From Incurvaria masculella (taxonomy: Eukaryota > Arthropoda > Insecta > Lepidoptera > Incurvariidae): a DNA stretch of 64,000 nucleotides. Shown one piece after another: positions 21,961 through 33,230 of this stretch (positions are counted from its first letter, which is position 1; each line of letters opens with the position of its first letter). A program made the position numbers and the translations under genes. The stretch covers positions 8,003,001 to 8,067,000 of the forward strand of contig OX335653.1 in the NCBI GenBank assembly GCA_946894095.1, given 5' to 3'. The notes beneath the pieces were generated by a model, which did no database searches, was not told where the DNA came from, and was given only the letters and a program-made list of their open reading frames with translations.

Positions 21961-23419
21961 CCGAACGATGTGTTACTTACATATTAATATATCTTAGTGT
22001 CCGCTTAGAATAAGATATGTTATCACCAGGAAAATACATCTTTTGGGAGATTGTATTTTTGTTTAATAAACCGAGTTATAATTTTAATTTCTTGCATGAA
22101 ATAACACTATATAATGGAATATACTAAAGAAAAGAATACCATTTGACTTGTAGAAAATTATAGAAAACCTAACATTAATAATAAGAAGTTGTCAGTTTAT
22201 TTATTCATGGTAAAAAATATGAACAGTGATATAGTGTAGACTACAACTTCACATGAAAAAAAATAACTAAGCATTAGACCACAGAAACCATGCCGTGATA
22301 ATACCTTTCAGTTGAGATTTGATAAACCTAGGATACCTACGCTTATATTATTAAATTAATTTTATATCTGAATTGGGAATTAAATATACGGGAGGATGAT
22401 TGGTAGGTAAATAAGTATAACGTTTTTAGGTTACGTGATAGAAGAACGGATTTACCCATTATTCAAAGTGTCACTAATATCGAAATGATTACGATTAATT
22501 TTCATTAATATTTTCATATTTGTCGAAAATCAAATCAGGTGATTATGGAGGGATAAATAAGCAAATAATTTTACCCTACTTTTATTTTTAAAAAATCACG
22601 CTGTTCCTGCATTATGATCACATTTATTTGATGAAATGTGCAAATTTGCGGGTTTACCGAATTCTATACGAGGTTCTATGTTCGACTTTATGTATATTTT
22701 TTTTATTTAAAAGAAATCAATTACATTACGCCATACATATCAATCAATGGGTTGGATGATAAATTACATACCCCACTTGGAACTTATTATACGAAATTAG
22801 AAAAATAATATGCATCATGAACACACTCAGGATAAGTACTAGCGCAGTTTAAAAAAATATTTTATCAGGTTTACATTTGTCGGAGCCAAATGGTAGAGTA
22901 GGTAGGTCACTCAGCTGCCACAAAACGTTAATCTTTACCTTTACCACAGAATAAGTAAGAGTTAACCTAAGACTCTTACTTATTCTGTGACCTAAGTATA
23001 CGTATTTAACTATTTTTTTTTATTATTTAAATTTATATTTCAAGTTGAATTAATTAATATATTATGTGTCATGTTCAACATCACGATGTATTCGAAGTTA
23101 TGTTTACGATTTAAAGTTATGTATACTAATGTAGACTAAATCTATCAGAAAACACGTACTGTCTACAAAAATAACTCCATTGGTACATCCGCTGTGGACC
23201 AAATATCGTCTTTTGCACAGGCGTGTCATGCAATATGAGGTATCTGCCTTTGTAGTCATCTAATGTAGTCATCTTTTTTAACTCTTTGTTCCTAGGACCT
23301 TCTTTAGCAGGTACCAAAAAGTTTGAAAGTATACTCATACTATACTATACTCATAGTTCAAAGTTTCACGTGCACCATTATAATACCTACGTTGTGCCTT
23401 TCATATTTTTTATTTCATG
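21961..23419. other. AT-rich non-coding DNA
   Basis: No gene. An 18-bp perfect hairpin is present at 22945-22989 (see findings). Confidence 0.5.
22945..22989. repeat. Perfect 18-bp inverted repeat with a 9-nt spacer
   Basis: 'cacagaataagtaagagt' (22945-22962) is exactly reversed at 22972-22989. It is not part of any recognised transposon. Confidence 0.8.
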
Positions 23420-23814
23420 CAACCTGACGTGGATGGCTTATACTCGTACCAGACGACTACCGTAGCCTTAATACATCACATTCCTGAAGGAATTAGGTGC
23501 CACGCCAGGACCTTTATGAGCACTGCTACATTGAACTGGATAGAAAACACGGTCATTTTTTTATTGCCGCTTCCACCATAATTTCATCCAATGCGGAAAT
23601 ACCAACCCGGGCGGGCTTAACCGTACCATCTAGTAGGGGAAGAGGACCTACAGTTTTACGTAGGTTCCGAACCATGGAACATCTCGCATTGGCAAATAAA
23701 TGCACTTATCCAACTCAGAAATAGGAAGAAAGTGCTGCATGATCGGGGCGATGATTTGTACCCAGACCTCTCACATGAAAATCAAGTCCTCTAGCCCCTA
23801 GACCACGAGCTATA
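23420..23814 (-). mobile_element. tRNA-Glu-headed SINE, full-length copy
   Basis: Tail at left ('aacctgacgtggatggctta'), shared body in the middle ('ttgaactggatagaaaacac', 'ccaacccgggcgggcttaac'), linker ('aaatgcacttatccaactca') and tRNA-type head at right (about 23745-23814). On the minus strand the head reads A box 'gtggtctaggggctagagga' followed by a B-box-like region that has mutated ('gggtacaaatc'), so promoter strength is doubtful. It shares body and tail with the 5S-headed copies. Non-coding and LINE-dependent. Confidence 0.8.
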
Positions 23815-23934
23815 AAGCATATTATTATGTAATAATACATACATGTATATAAAACATGGTAGAATTTGAACACGGTAGCTATGCAATTTTTATAGGAATC
23901 TCTCCAAGCACTGTTATACGATAACTTGTTGTTT

Positions 23935-24010
23935 ATTTGAATTTCACCACCTGCTAAATACCCATAATTAGCAATTATTCTTCTTCTCCCTCCTCCCGTA
24001 ATCAATGCCT
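23935..24010. repeat. Fragment of a dispersed repeat (partner at 46155)
   Basis: 'tttgaatttcaccacctgct', 'gcaattattc' and 'ccctcctcccgtaatcaatg' are shared with 46158-46235, but the last block is in the opposite relative orientation there. Confidence 0.4.
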
Positions 24011-24139
24011 CCTACTAACACGGTGTTTAGTACTTATCTATTATAGGGATTGCTCTTTTCTCGTATAAAAAAACCAAGCAAAAGCTACAAAGGCGTACAG
24101 ACCTAAGTAGTGCTATAACGATCAATAGATTCCTAGACA

Positions 24140-24240
24140 TCGCCGCATAATGGCGCGCCCCTCTCCTCCCCGCCGCCGCCCCCCTCCCCACCTCGCCCGC
24201 TTCAGCCCCAGCTGTAGCGGCGAGCGCGAGGTGAGCATTT
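24140..24240. other. CpG/C-rich island
   Basis: A 100-bp C-rich island. The minus strand of 24168-24198 fits a canonical G-quadruplex pattern (C4, C6, C4 and C3 runs with loops of 7, 1 and 6). No coding signal. Confidence 0.5.
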
Positions 24241-25544
24241 TTACAGCAGATTAAGGCTTCAAGATATTAGAGCTATATTTTACTTATAATTCCCGCCATA
24301 AAACGTAACGTTCGAGGCGCGTGCGTGTCGCGACTCCGCACGAGGGAAGCGCTGCTACGAGGCGCCACAGTGTGGGCCGTGTGAACGAATATGCGAATAT
24401 AGTATTTGTTTTTTTTTATTGCAATCCTATTCGACTTACAAACAGGTGTTAAAAAATAATAAAACCACCTACGAAGCTTCCAAAAAAATATCAAATAAGG
24501 ATTTCTGTTTTTAAGTTCAGTTATTCAATATTGCCTAAAAATATTGCTCAATAGTGTGTTTTAAAAAACGGCAATAAAATTATCAGAATAGTCGATTTCT
24601 TTTGAAAGAGAAATTCAGGACATACAGTTACGCAATAATATTTTGTGATGCTTTCAAATGTTCTTAACCATAATATGACTTTAAACTTTTATAGAGATAA
24701 ACATATTAGGCATTACTTTCATTGGGGTAATCTAAACACATTTTTTATTTAAAATAGTCACATTTTTTATTATTCAAGAAAGTCAAAGACTAAGAATTGT
24801 GCTTTACTTTACTCAGTATTAATTTAAAATACCTAAACGAATACAATAAAATATAACCAAAATTATACTAAACTTAACTCAACCTAACTCTTGAGTTGAG
24901 TAGTTAAAGCTCACCTTGAATTATAAATTATATCATCGTAATGTAAAAGTTCGTGACGAATTTGCTTCTGTAGACTGTGGCCGGGTGGAGGAAGGCATCT
25001 TCCCTCAGTGTTGCGCAGCAAGAAGCAGGTGCGAAGCAGTGCGGCACAGAGTGGAAGCAGGAAGCAGGGATGCCTGGAAACGACAAAGATACTCTTGAAT
25101 GCTAACATAGGATTTTTTCACCGCTTTGGACAATTTTCCAGTTCACGATTCAACTAATGGTGTACAGACATTAATAGCTATTAACAGTAATGTTAGTGCG
25201 TTTCCATTAGATCAATTTAAAGTGGAGATATGCCTCGGAAGGTCAATTATCATTTTAAAATGTCTTAAAAGTATCTGTATAAGATTTGTTCTCGTGAAAC
25301 CTGCTGACAAAACATGGCATCAAATTTGACTGCAATGTTTTTTTTCCATTTGATCTTACAGTAATATCCTTTGTGCAGAGGAATAAGAAACTATAAAAAG
25401 TATGTTGAAACATTTAAAACCTGCGCTTTATTCGGATCCCATTTTCTGCTAATTCCTTTTGAATGTATTCCACGTCTGTGTTATCACTCTCTAGTTATTT
25501 GAAAATTTTGCATTTAAAATAGGAATAGTAGCTACATTAAAATC
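24241..25544. other. AT-rich non-coding DNA
   Basis: No gene. A moderately GC-rich stretch lies at about 24970-25090, with repeated 'gaagca(g/t)g' motifs. An imperfect palindrome lies around 'aactcttgagtt' at about 24885. Confidence 0.45.
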
Positions 25545-25760
25545 CCTCCAGACGCCTCCCCTGCCCCCCCTTCCCCCCGAGCCCGGGGCCCCAGGGATCT
25601 CGTAGCTGCTATAAATCGTCGGCTTTCCTCCAAAGCCATTTCCAAAGGAGCCTTTTCTATTCCGCGCACCACGCCCGTTTTTCTTGGCCTACCCATTACA
25701 CCACCCCGACCCCTGCAAGCCTCTTACCCCCTCTGGCTACGATTTCTTCCCCCAACGCAA
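25545..25760. other. C-rich island with an i-motif/G-quadruplex-type core
   Basis: At 25558-25584 runs of four, seven, six and three Cs are separated by 2, 2 and 3 bases, a canonical quadruplex pattern on the minus strand. The C-rich bias on the plus strand continues to about 25750. No gene is recognised. Confidence 0.55.
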
Positions 25761-28408
25761 AGTCAGCCAAGTGTGCAGTATTAGCTTAAAGTAAAACGAG
25801 AAGAGCTGTATCAAGTTTAAAAGATAATGTAATATTTTTTTCTTAAAAACCATATATCTGTATAGAAGTCACGTCCAACGTGACACACCATTCACATAAA
25901 TCGAACAAGCACTCCATTTACAAAAAGTTTCTTACGGAATTAAGAAATGTATATTTATGTCATTCATAATTAGACGCCGGCGGCAACGCCCATGTTAAAG
26001 CCTTTTTACCCGCATACTCTTTCTTATTTAACCCACTGCTCACCCCTCAGATCATTTAGTGGAACCGTACTTCCTAACCTATAACATTAAGGAAGAACCA
26101 ATACGCGCCTCCAAATCTGTTTTAATTCTCCAGTTACAACCGGACAAACGGACGGACATTCGCCATACATTGAATTTAATAAGTGCATTAGTGGTAAATG
26201 GCACCTTTTGGAAACGGTACCCATGAACATTCGGAAATATGCAAAAAGCTCAACGTATGTAATTATATTCCTCTCCGAACTATCATCTCCTGTACCTATC
26301 AAACGACCTATTAGTATTGTACGTGAGCGCAATAATAATAGGTAATAGAAAGAAAGATAGTTAAAGAATGCAGTCCCTGACCCCAGCAGGGGTAGATTTG
26401 GATTCTCCCCGAATTCGAAGTGGGACGAGGGTGGTGGAAGAACTCCTCGGAGCACTCTTAATTCTCTAAAAACACTAGCTTTCGTTTCTCCGAACAAACA
26501 TTTGTGGCATTGTTTCATCCAATTTCAATAATGTCGCTTCTGAATGATTCCTAGTCTCTGGTCCGCTTGCGACCCCGGCCGAGCCAACTCTAGTCTCCGA
26601 AAGTGGAGGTTAAGTCGACGTATGGGCCATTATCAAAGTTTATAAGTACAATGGATGATAATTGAACCGAGTTTATTTAGGGCGTGCTTTTTAAACGTTA
26701 TTACCTGCTTAGGAAAATTGCATTTGGGACTCATCTCGTTATGATAAGAAGCGCCGAATAAAAATAATGCTCTGGCGGTATTAGGTGTCCGCATATGAAA
26801 GGTATTTTCAATCTTCTGTTATCGACGTTGTAATTTTTTAGGAATAGGTATAACTTTAGTATAGGTAGAACTGTAATAGGAAAATAATTTCGAACACAAT
26901 CCAAATTATGTGCACAGTCGCATTATTAGATAGGGCGAGTTAAAAATTAAAAAAAGGTTTTATCGAAAAAAAACTAGTGTCGTCTGGCCGTTCGATCAAG
27001 CAAAGAGTTTGCGCAGGTAAATTGTGCTAAAACTTTGCGTGAGCGTGTCACCCTTAACCTTTTAACTAACCTTGAATAACATAAATGCATCACAAGATTT
27101 AATATACTTTACTTTTACTTAAGTTTTTTTATTGTGCATACTTAAAAAACATTTTTTTATTAACTACTGACTCTCTGAGCTGCACTTACGAGTCTGCCTG
27201 TCATAACTTAAATCTGAACCAATTTTCACCGCAAACAAACCTTAAAACTAAATGCTATTATTTTTCTTGCATTTTCTCACTTGGTACCTATTTACCGAAC
27301 GCTTTAGGTCTTTTCACAATAAAAAAAACATTGTGGCATATTTTTTTCAAAATCAATTAAATTGTAAAAAACTGGCACGCCAAAAGAAAAGAAAATAACT
27401 ATCGACCCTTTTCACGATAATCGGCTAAAAATTGCTACCTGTAGAATCAACAGCCGGACAGACATACAAATGAACTTTTGCCCTGGCTGAGCTTCATTTC
27501 AGTTCTCAGCCATTTTTCCTTCAGATGAATATAAATTATATTTACATTTAATTGAATGATCAAACGACGTGACATTATAGAATAAAAATACGGACTATGT
27601 AAATAAGATATACAGCGACGTAAAAAAATCAAAATTTCGAAAAACCTAACAAATATTTTTTATTCTCGTCATTTAGATAACGTTATAATTTCGCAATATT
27701 TTTTATAATTTGTCAAGTAATCTTTGAAGTGAAACACACATATCTGCGTAAGATACGTAGCTACGTTGGTACATTCATAGGTAGATACGTAGGTACGTAG
27801 CCACTTCCCACCCGTGCTGAGCCCCCGGAGATTGCAAATTGCCACATTAAAACGTCTTGCAGGTGATGCATGATTACTGTTATAGCGAGAATATAACTCG
27901 CGTCGCTCCCTTAATCCCCGCAAAAAGGTTTTAGAAATTATTCCTCTAGATATTTACGATTAAACATAAATAAAATTATAAACTTCCATATAAAGTTATC
28001 TCGCTTAGCTAAGACCGCGCGTTGTTTATTAAGTTGTTTATCTTTTTAATGGCCGCACAGAGTTATATGGGTCGAATGGTTTATGAGGTGGATGAGTGCG
28101 AGCCGACCTGGCCTCGGAATGTGAGTAATCGGGTTTGATTCCCCGAAAGATTGAAGGTGGTCGAATGAGTTAATCACGAAGTTATGAGTGAGGAGTTTCT
28201 TTGTTCGTGAGGTATATAAATTCAGGGCTTACTCAGACTTATTCAAATCTAAGTGCTTGGCGTTTAAGCCACTATTATTAATTGATGGTTGGATAATGGT
28301 CGGATACGAATATTTTTCTAAGGAATTAACAGGTTTTCAAATCCTAGAAATAATGAATGCTTAAGCAAGATATTATAATCACATTTTTTTTTCTACCTTT
28401 TTATTATC
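25761..28408. other. Non-coding DNA
   Basis: Mostly AT-rich. The minus-strand frame at 26087-26518 (143 codons) is open but has no recognisable domain, and its C-terminal part overlaps a decayed GACG-type element. No gene is supported. The region 26520-26640 is moderately GC-rich. Confidence 0.45.
26130..26226 (+). repeat. Decayed GACG-element 3' fragment (tentative)
   Basis: 'ggacaaacggacggacat' followed about 50 bp later by 'ggcaccttttggaaacggta' recalls the end of the element at 43879-44225, with heavy divergence. Confidence 0.35.
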
Positions 28409-28642
28409 TTAGGCCCGATTTTCCAATCGTCAGATAGTACTTAACGGTCTGATAGGAAAATTTACATTTGCCTAAAGACGGATAGTTATAATCGAAGATT
28501 TATATCTTTTGTCACAATTTTATGTCTATAATTTTACTAACACTAATATGGACTAACTATAACGGATGATTAGCAGAGGCGTTAATAGATTCGTTGAATA
28601 GTCATCTACTGTTGATCAGACCATTGAAAAACCAGCCCTTAA
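28409..28642 (+). mobile_element. MITE family B, copy 1
   Basis: The left end 'ggcccgattttccaatcgtc' and right end 'accattgaaaaaccagccc' are imperfect inverted repeats, bordered by 'tta' and 'ttaa'. The interior ('aaagacggatagtt', 'tctataattttacta') is shared with 33017-33230. About 230 bp, non-coding. Confidence 0.65.
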
Positions 28643-29545
28643 TGTAGTACAAGTATGATAGAATTTAATACAAATCTATTCTGATATTTTTATATGTAAA
28701 CATAGAAAGTTTTTTCCTAAAAATAAAGTTTTTTCCAATAGCAGAACTTGACTTACATACCTCTCTGACTATGTTTCCTTAATGTCAGTATTAATCCTCT
28801 CTTTCGTCACTTTATTTTGCACCAACACTTCACTTGACGTCATGAGACAAACTAAAAGTTAATTTACACTCCAATACCAAAATTTACCAGAACGACCATA
28901 TAAAAGGGTCGTTCTTACGCAATCTTTTTAAAATATTGTAAGCACACTGGACAATTAAAACTTAAATAACCATTCCGTGCAAGTCAAAGGATATCTGAGG
29001 CAGAAAAAACTTAAGAAATAAAATACCACCCAAACCCTTTTTAAAGGTGTTCAAAGAAATGAAGCAACCCTTCAGTTTCTTTGGTCTTTTGTCCCGTTAC
29101 TGACCCTAAAGCAATGAAATGTAATGCGCAATTGTTGTCGGATGGAACGGTCCGTCAAAAGAAAGGCAGTAAATTTTCTACGTTCTGAAGGTCACTTTGG
29201 CAATAACGTTGGATGTTTTTGTGCACTAAAAGTATTTTTTGTCAAACTGTAAAAACTAGTGTTTGAAGGAGGCAATTTCTTTTTATAAAAAAAATAATCA
29301 AACGGTTAGGTTTATAATGTCAGGTATTTTAGGTACAGGTAAACTATCTACATTGCGTTGAACTTTGGCTAAAGTTGTATTTTAAACTAACGTAATAATT
29401 ATTAGCACCTTTAATAATAATGATATTTGATAATGAAACGCGACTGATAAAAATGTTTAATGTAATACAGATCCACAAATGAAAAACTCTCTTTAATTAC
29501 CAATTGCATTATTCTTTAGATATAACTGGTCACGGATGGGTCACC
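28643..29545. other. AT-rich non-coding DNA
   Basis: No gene or repeat recognised. Confidence 0.5.
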
Positions 29546-29770
29546 CACCGTCATGATATTTACACTCGCTCATAAAAGGAAGGTCCTGACAGAAAATAGG
29601 TGTCATGTCAGGACTTTCCTTTTATAAGCGAGGCTACATTGAACTGGTTGGAAAACACGGTAAATTTTCCATTGCCTTTTCGACCGTCTTTTCATCCAAT
29701 GCGGTGGTACCAACCCGGGCGGGCTTAAACACTACCAACTAGCAGGAAAAAGGGCTTACTGTTGTACATG
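29546..29770 (-). mobile_element. SINE fragment with an inverted self-duplication
   Basis: Shared body ('ttgaactggttggaaaacac', 'ccaacccgggcgggcttaaa') without the head, which is cut at about 29770. The tail part is abnormal: 29565-29591 is an inverted copy (two mismatches in 27) of 29606-29632 and replaces the normal tail sequence. Confidence 0.7.
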
Positions 29771-32700
29771 AATAAAATGCATGGTCTCACTGTAAGAAAA
29801 TCGCCTTTTATAGGTTCTTGAGAGTTTTTTTTGATATCGTTTTCATGGAGTTCTGCTAAATTTACTGGGTTATTCGTTATTTTGCGTTTCGGATTCCGCA
29901 ACGTCACATTTAAAGGTTTTTAGTATGGAATAATTATACGACGGTGACAGAGTTCAGAATTCTATGATAGCCTCAACTGCTACTATTCACAAGATACCTA
30001 TGCCCCTCGAACTTCTCATGCCGCTACTGTAAGCGTACTCAGTCGCATCTGATTTGATAGAAATAGTAAAACAAACATTCATGCTCTTATGACCATTATT
30101 TTGATATAAGACAACAACATCTACATATACAATTTATCATTTTAATCACATTTTGAAAAATTCTCTGCTCATTTTTTAAACCATGTATATGTCACTCTTT
30201 AACCTCATATCAATAGAGACTTTTTTATATCGTAACCATTAAAAGATGAAATAGCAAATGTTTGACAACGAATATTTGTGTTTTTACTTGATAACGCTCT
30301 ACACATATACAAGTATAATGATAGTCTGAAAATATTTTTCACTGTATTGTGCTATAATAAACGAATTTAGCCAATATCAGATCGAAACGTTCAATTTATA
30401 ATTGTGATTTATGAAATATGTCGATTTGAATTATTTATTCATAATGAAATGGACCCCTGTAGCCGTCAAGGCCTATGACCACTAAATCAAATCATACTGT
30501 CACCGACAATAAGGCAATAACGCTCTCAATTGGGCTTGATTAGGCCAAGAACAGCCGTCGGAGTGCAACGGCCTTAACTGCAATGAAAACGGCTTTCCCC
30601 AAGGTCAGACGGATAGTAAAACTGTTTATGAACCATAAAACACACCCCAGCGCGACAGAAAATGGGTCACTGGAGGACTGGGCTATTGCGAGGACTTTTA
30701 TTGACCGTTTGTGGATCCTGTGTCTCCAAATGTGATTTATGGCATTTTTTTCCAGTTTGCACATGTTCGCTCGAAAACTGTAGGGTTGATGAACCGATAA
30801 GGGTGCTTCCGGTGTCTCAGACACGAACAGAAATATTGTCATGAAGGTGGTTATTTTTAGCTTACTTTGACAACATCTGTTTGGTAAGTTATTTTAGTAA
30901 GTGTTTAGCCCTCCAAAATGACATGATTTTATTTATTTGGTTTTGATACTAAATAAATTATCCGATCGATAATCGTTATGCTTTATTTTAGCCTTCACTA
31001 TATATTCATTTGAGATTTGTGATAAACAAGATGTGATGATATTTATGCATTTTAATAAGAACATACATAGAATTTTGGTAATAATAAATTTGTCTGTTTG
31101 AGCACGACCCGTTTGAGTGTATTTATATTAAAAGTATACATAAGTCGAAGCTACTCTAAATTCTGAAATTCATTAATTTGAATGTCTAGGTTATTCATTA
31201 CATGTTTTCTATCCTTTCATGAAATTATGTTTAATTTTAAACCTTCATTAATTAGTGATATTTTTTTTAAATTTAGTGACTATGGCCATTTACACCTAGG
31301 TAAATTACCTTACTGGCAGTATTTTTAAGAATTTTTCCGATTGTACCCTCGAAAAATACATTGTATAACTTTAAATAATCAAACTTTAATGTTAATTCAA
31401 CTTATACAGGTTGTAACAGAAATCAATCTCGTAACGGTCAAACATGATTCATAGGTGCCAAAATAATAAACAAAATGCCAATTTGCTGTAATTTGGATTT
31501 CCGCTCAAATAAATTTAATACAATACTTCTAGCATGTCATCCCCGTCCCAAAAAACTCCGTGTCTTAATTATTTAAGCCTGTCGTGGGAGAACTTCTACT
31601 TGGAACGCGTTTAATGTGCGATCAGTTTTCACACAAACGAATTCGTAAAATCAATGTTTAACCAACCCGATTGGTGGGCTGACGGAGGGCAAGCGGGCGA
31701 CGCTGGTGCGGGTCTGGCTGGCATCTAATGAGCGTCTAGGAAGGCAGGAAGGGAGAAAGTCGAAAAAATCTACAGTGTTATGTCACAACATTCTGCCGCC
31801 CCCATTAGAATACTGTCATAGATTTTAAATAATACTTTTGAAAATCCATACATCAAGAATAATAGAAAATAGAAAATGTATTAGGGCACTTAAGACAGTT
31901 GTTGTTTTATCAATTTCCCATACAACGGGCGATAGCTGTTTCCATATTCTATTTCTTTTTCTTGGTTTTAACATTTTTGATTATAAATGATCGAGGCCTA
32001 CGTCTGTATGTTTTTATATTTTAATTTACCATTTAGATTGGAAAATATTGGGCCAATAAACATTGGAAAAAAATATCTTTTTTTTACTGTAATTTAAGAT
32101 ATATTATTTTTACTGAAAAACACAAGTACATACAAAAGTATATAAAAATAAATATTACGGATTACAAAATTATGCCTTGGACTATGGATAAAGAAATCAT
32201 TTCCAAATTTTGTTTCTCAAGAATTTCGCTACCTTCACGATAGTCTCAAAATATTTGGACTGCGAAGTTACGGCGGCATTGACTGCTGTTGTTAGATCCT
32301 GTATTACAAATCGAAATGGAATGAGAACCGTTTTAAGAAACATTGATCACGCACCCTCCTAAAGACAATTGCAGCGTTACTTCGAGCATTTTTATTAAAA
32401 ATATCTTCTCCACCCTCACCACCGATAAAAAAACTTCAAAATGATTTAAAACTTTTAATAACGAAATTCGAGTGAAATAACATTATACTTTCAAATTAGG
32501 AGTGAAAATTTAATTTAAAAGTGAGACATAAGCACCGAGACCCTTGCGAGGGGAGCGAATGAGATCTGGCGTCGTAAAAGTGTACAAGAGCGTCTTCTTT
32601 TGTGTAAAGTTTCTTTCAGGCTGCTAAATTTATTCTGTTTAAATCTCTTGCAGGGAAATTAGAAGGGTTCCGGTATTCATTAAATTACTTTTTGTCGTTA

Positions 32701-33016
32701 GAGAATATTCAACTGTTGAAGTTTCTTGAAGATCTAACTTTATTTTCAAATGTCATCAAAATATTTTATGCAAAGTGTATTTTGGGGTCAAAAAGTAAAA
32801 ACGATATTTTTAAAAACTATTATAATAATTATTTCAATTAGAAATCTGAAAATTAACGATAAGCCAGAATGTTGCCTTATAGACCATAACGTCCATAATT
32901 TATTTAAGCTCTCAATTTACAAGCTCAAATTATTGTAATTCTAACAAAACATACTGCGGAAAAATTACTGTTTTCGATAAGCTTTAGTTTTTTTTATAAG
33001 CACGAACATAGGAACC
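29771..33016. other. Non-coding DNA
   Basis: AT-rich for the most part. The interval 30450-30850 is more balanced in composition and unique-looking; its short frames lack domains. 31660-31760 is mildly GC-rich. No gene supported. Confidence 0.45.
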
Positions 33017-33230
33017 ATTTGGTATTTATCGGACTGATAGTAAACATTCAAGTTTGTCAAAAGACGGATAGTCATTGCCGGAGAATTATATCTTCTATCA
33101 TAATTATGTGACTATAATTTTACTAATAAACATTTGGTCTTACTATATCGAATGGATAAGCAGAAGCGTAAATAAATCCGTCGAATAGTTATCTGACTGT
33201 TTATCAGACTATTGCAAAATCTGCCCTTAG
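33017..33230 (+). mobile_element. MITE family B, copy 2
   Basis: Matches copy 1 in order ('ggactgatag', 'aaagacggatagtc', 'actataattttactaa', 'ttatcagactattgcaaaat', 'ctgcccttag'). The left terminus has decayed. Confidence 0.6.

Noticed and set aside
26087..26518. 143-codon minus-strand open frame
   Set aside because: The C-terminal third is translated from a decayed dispersed repeat, and the rest has no domain.
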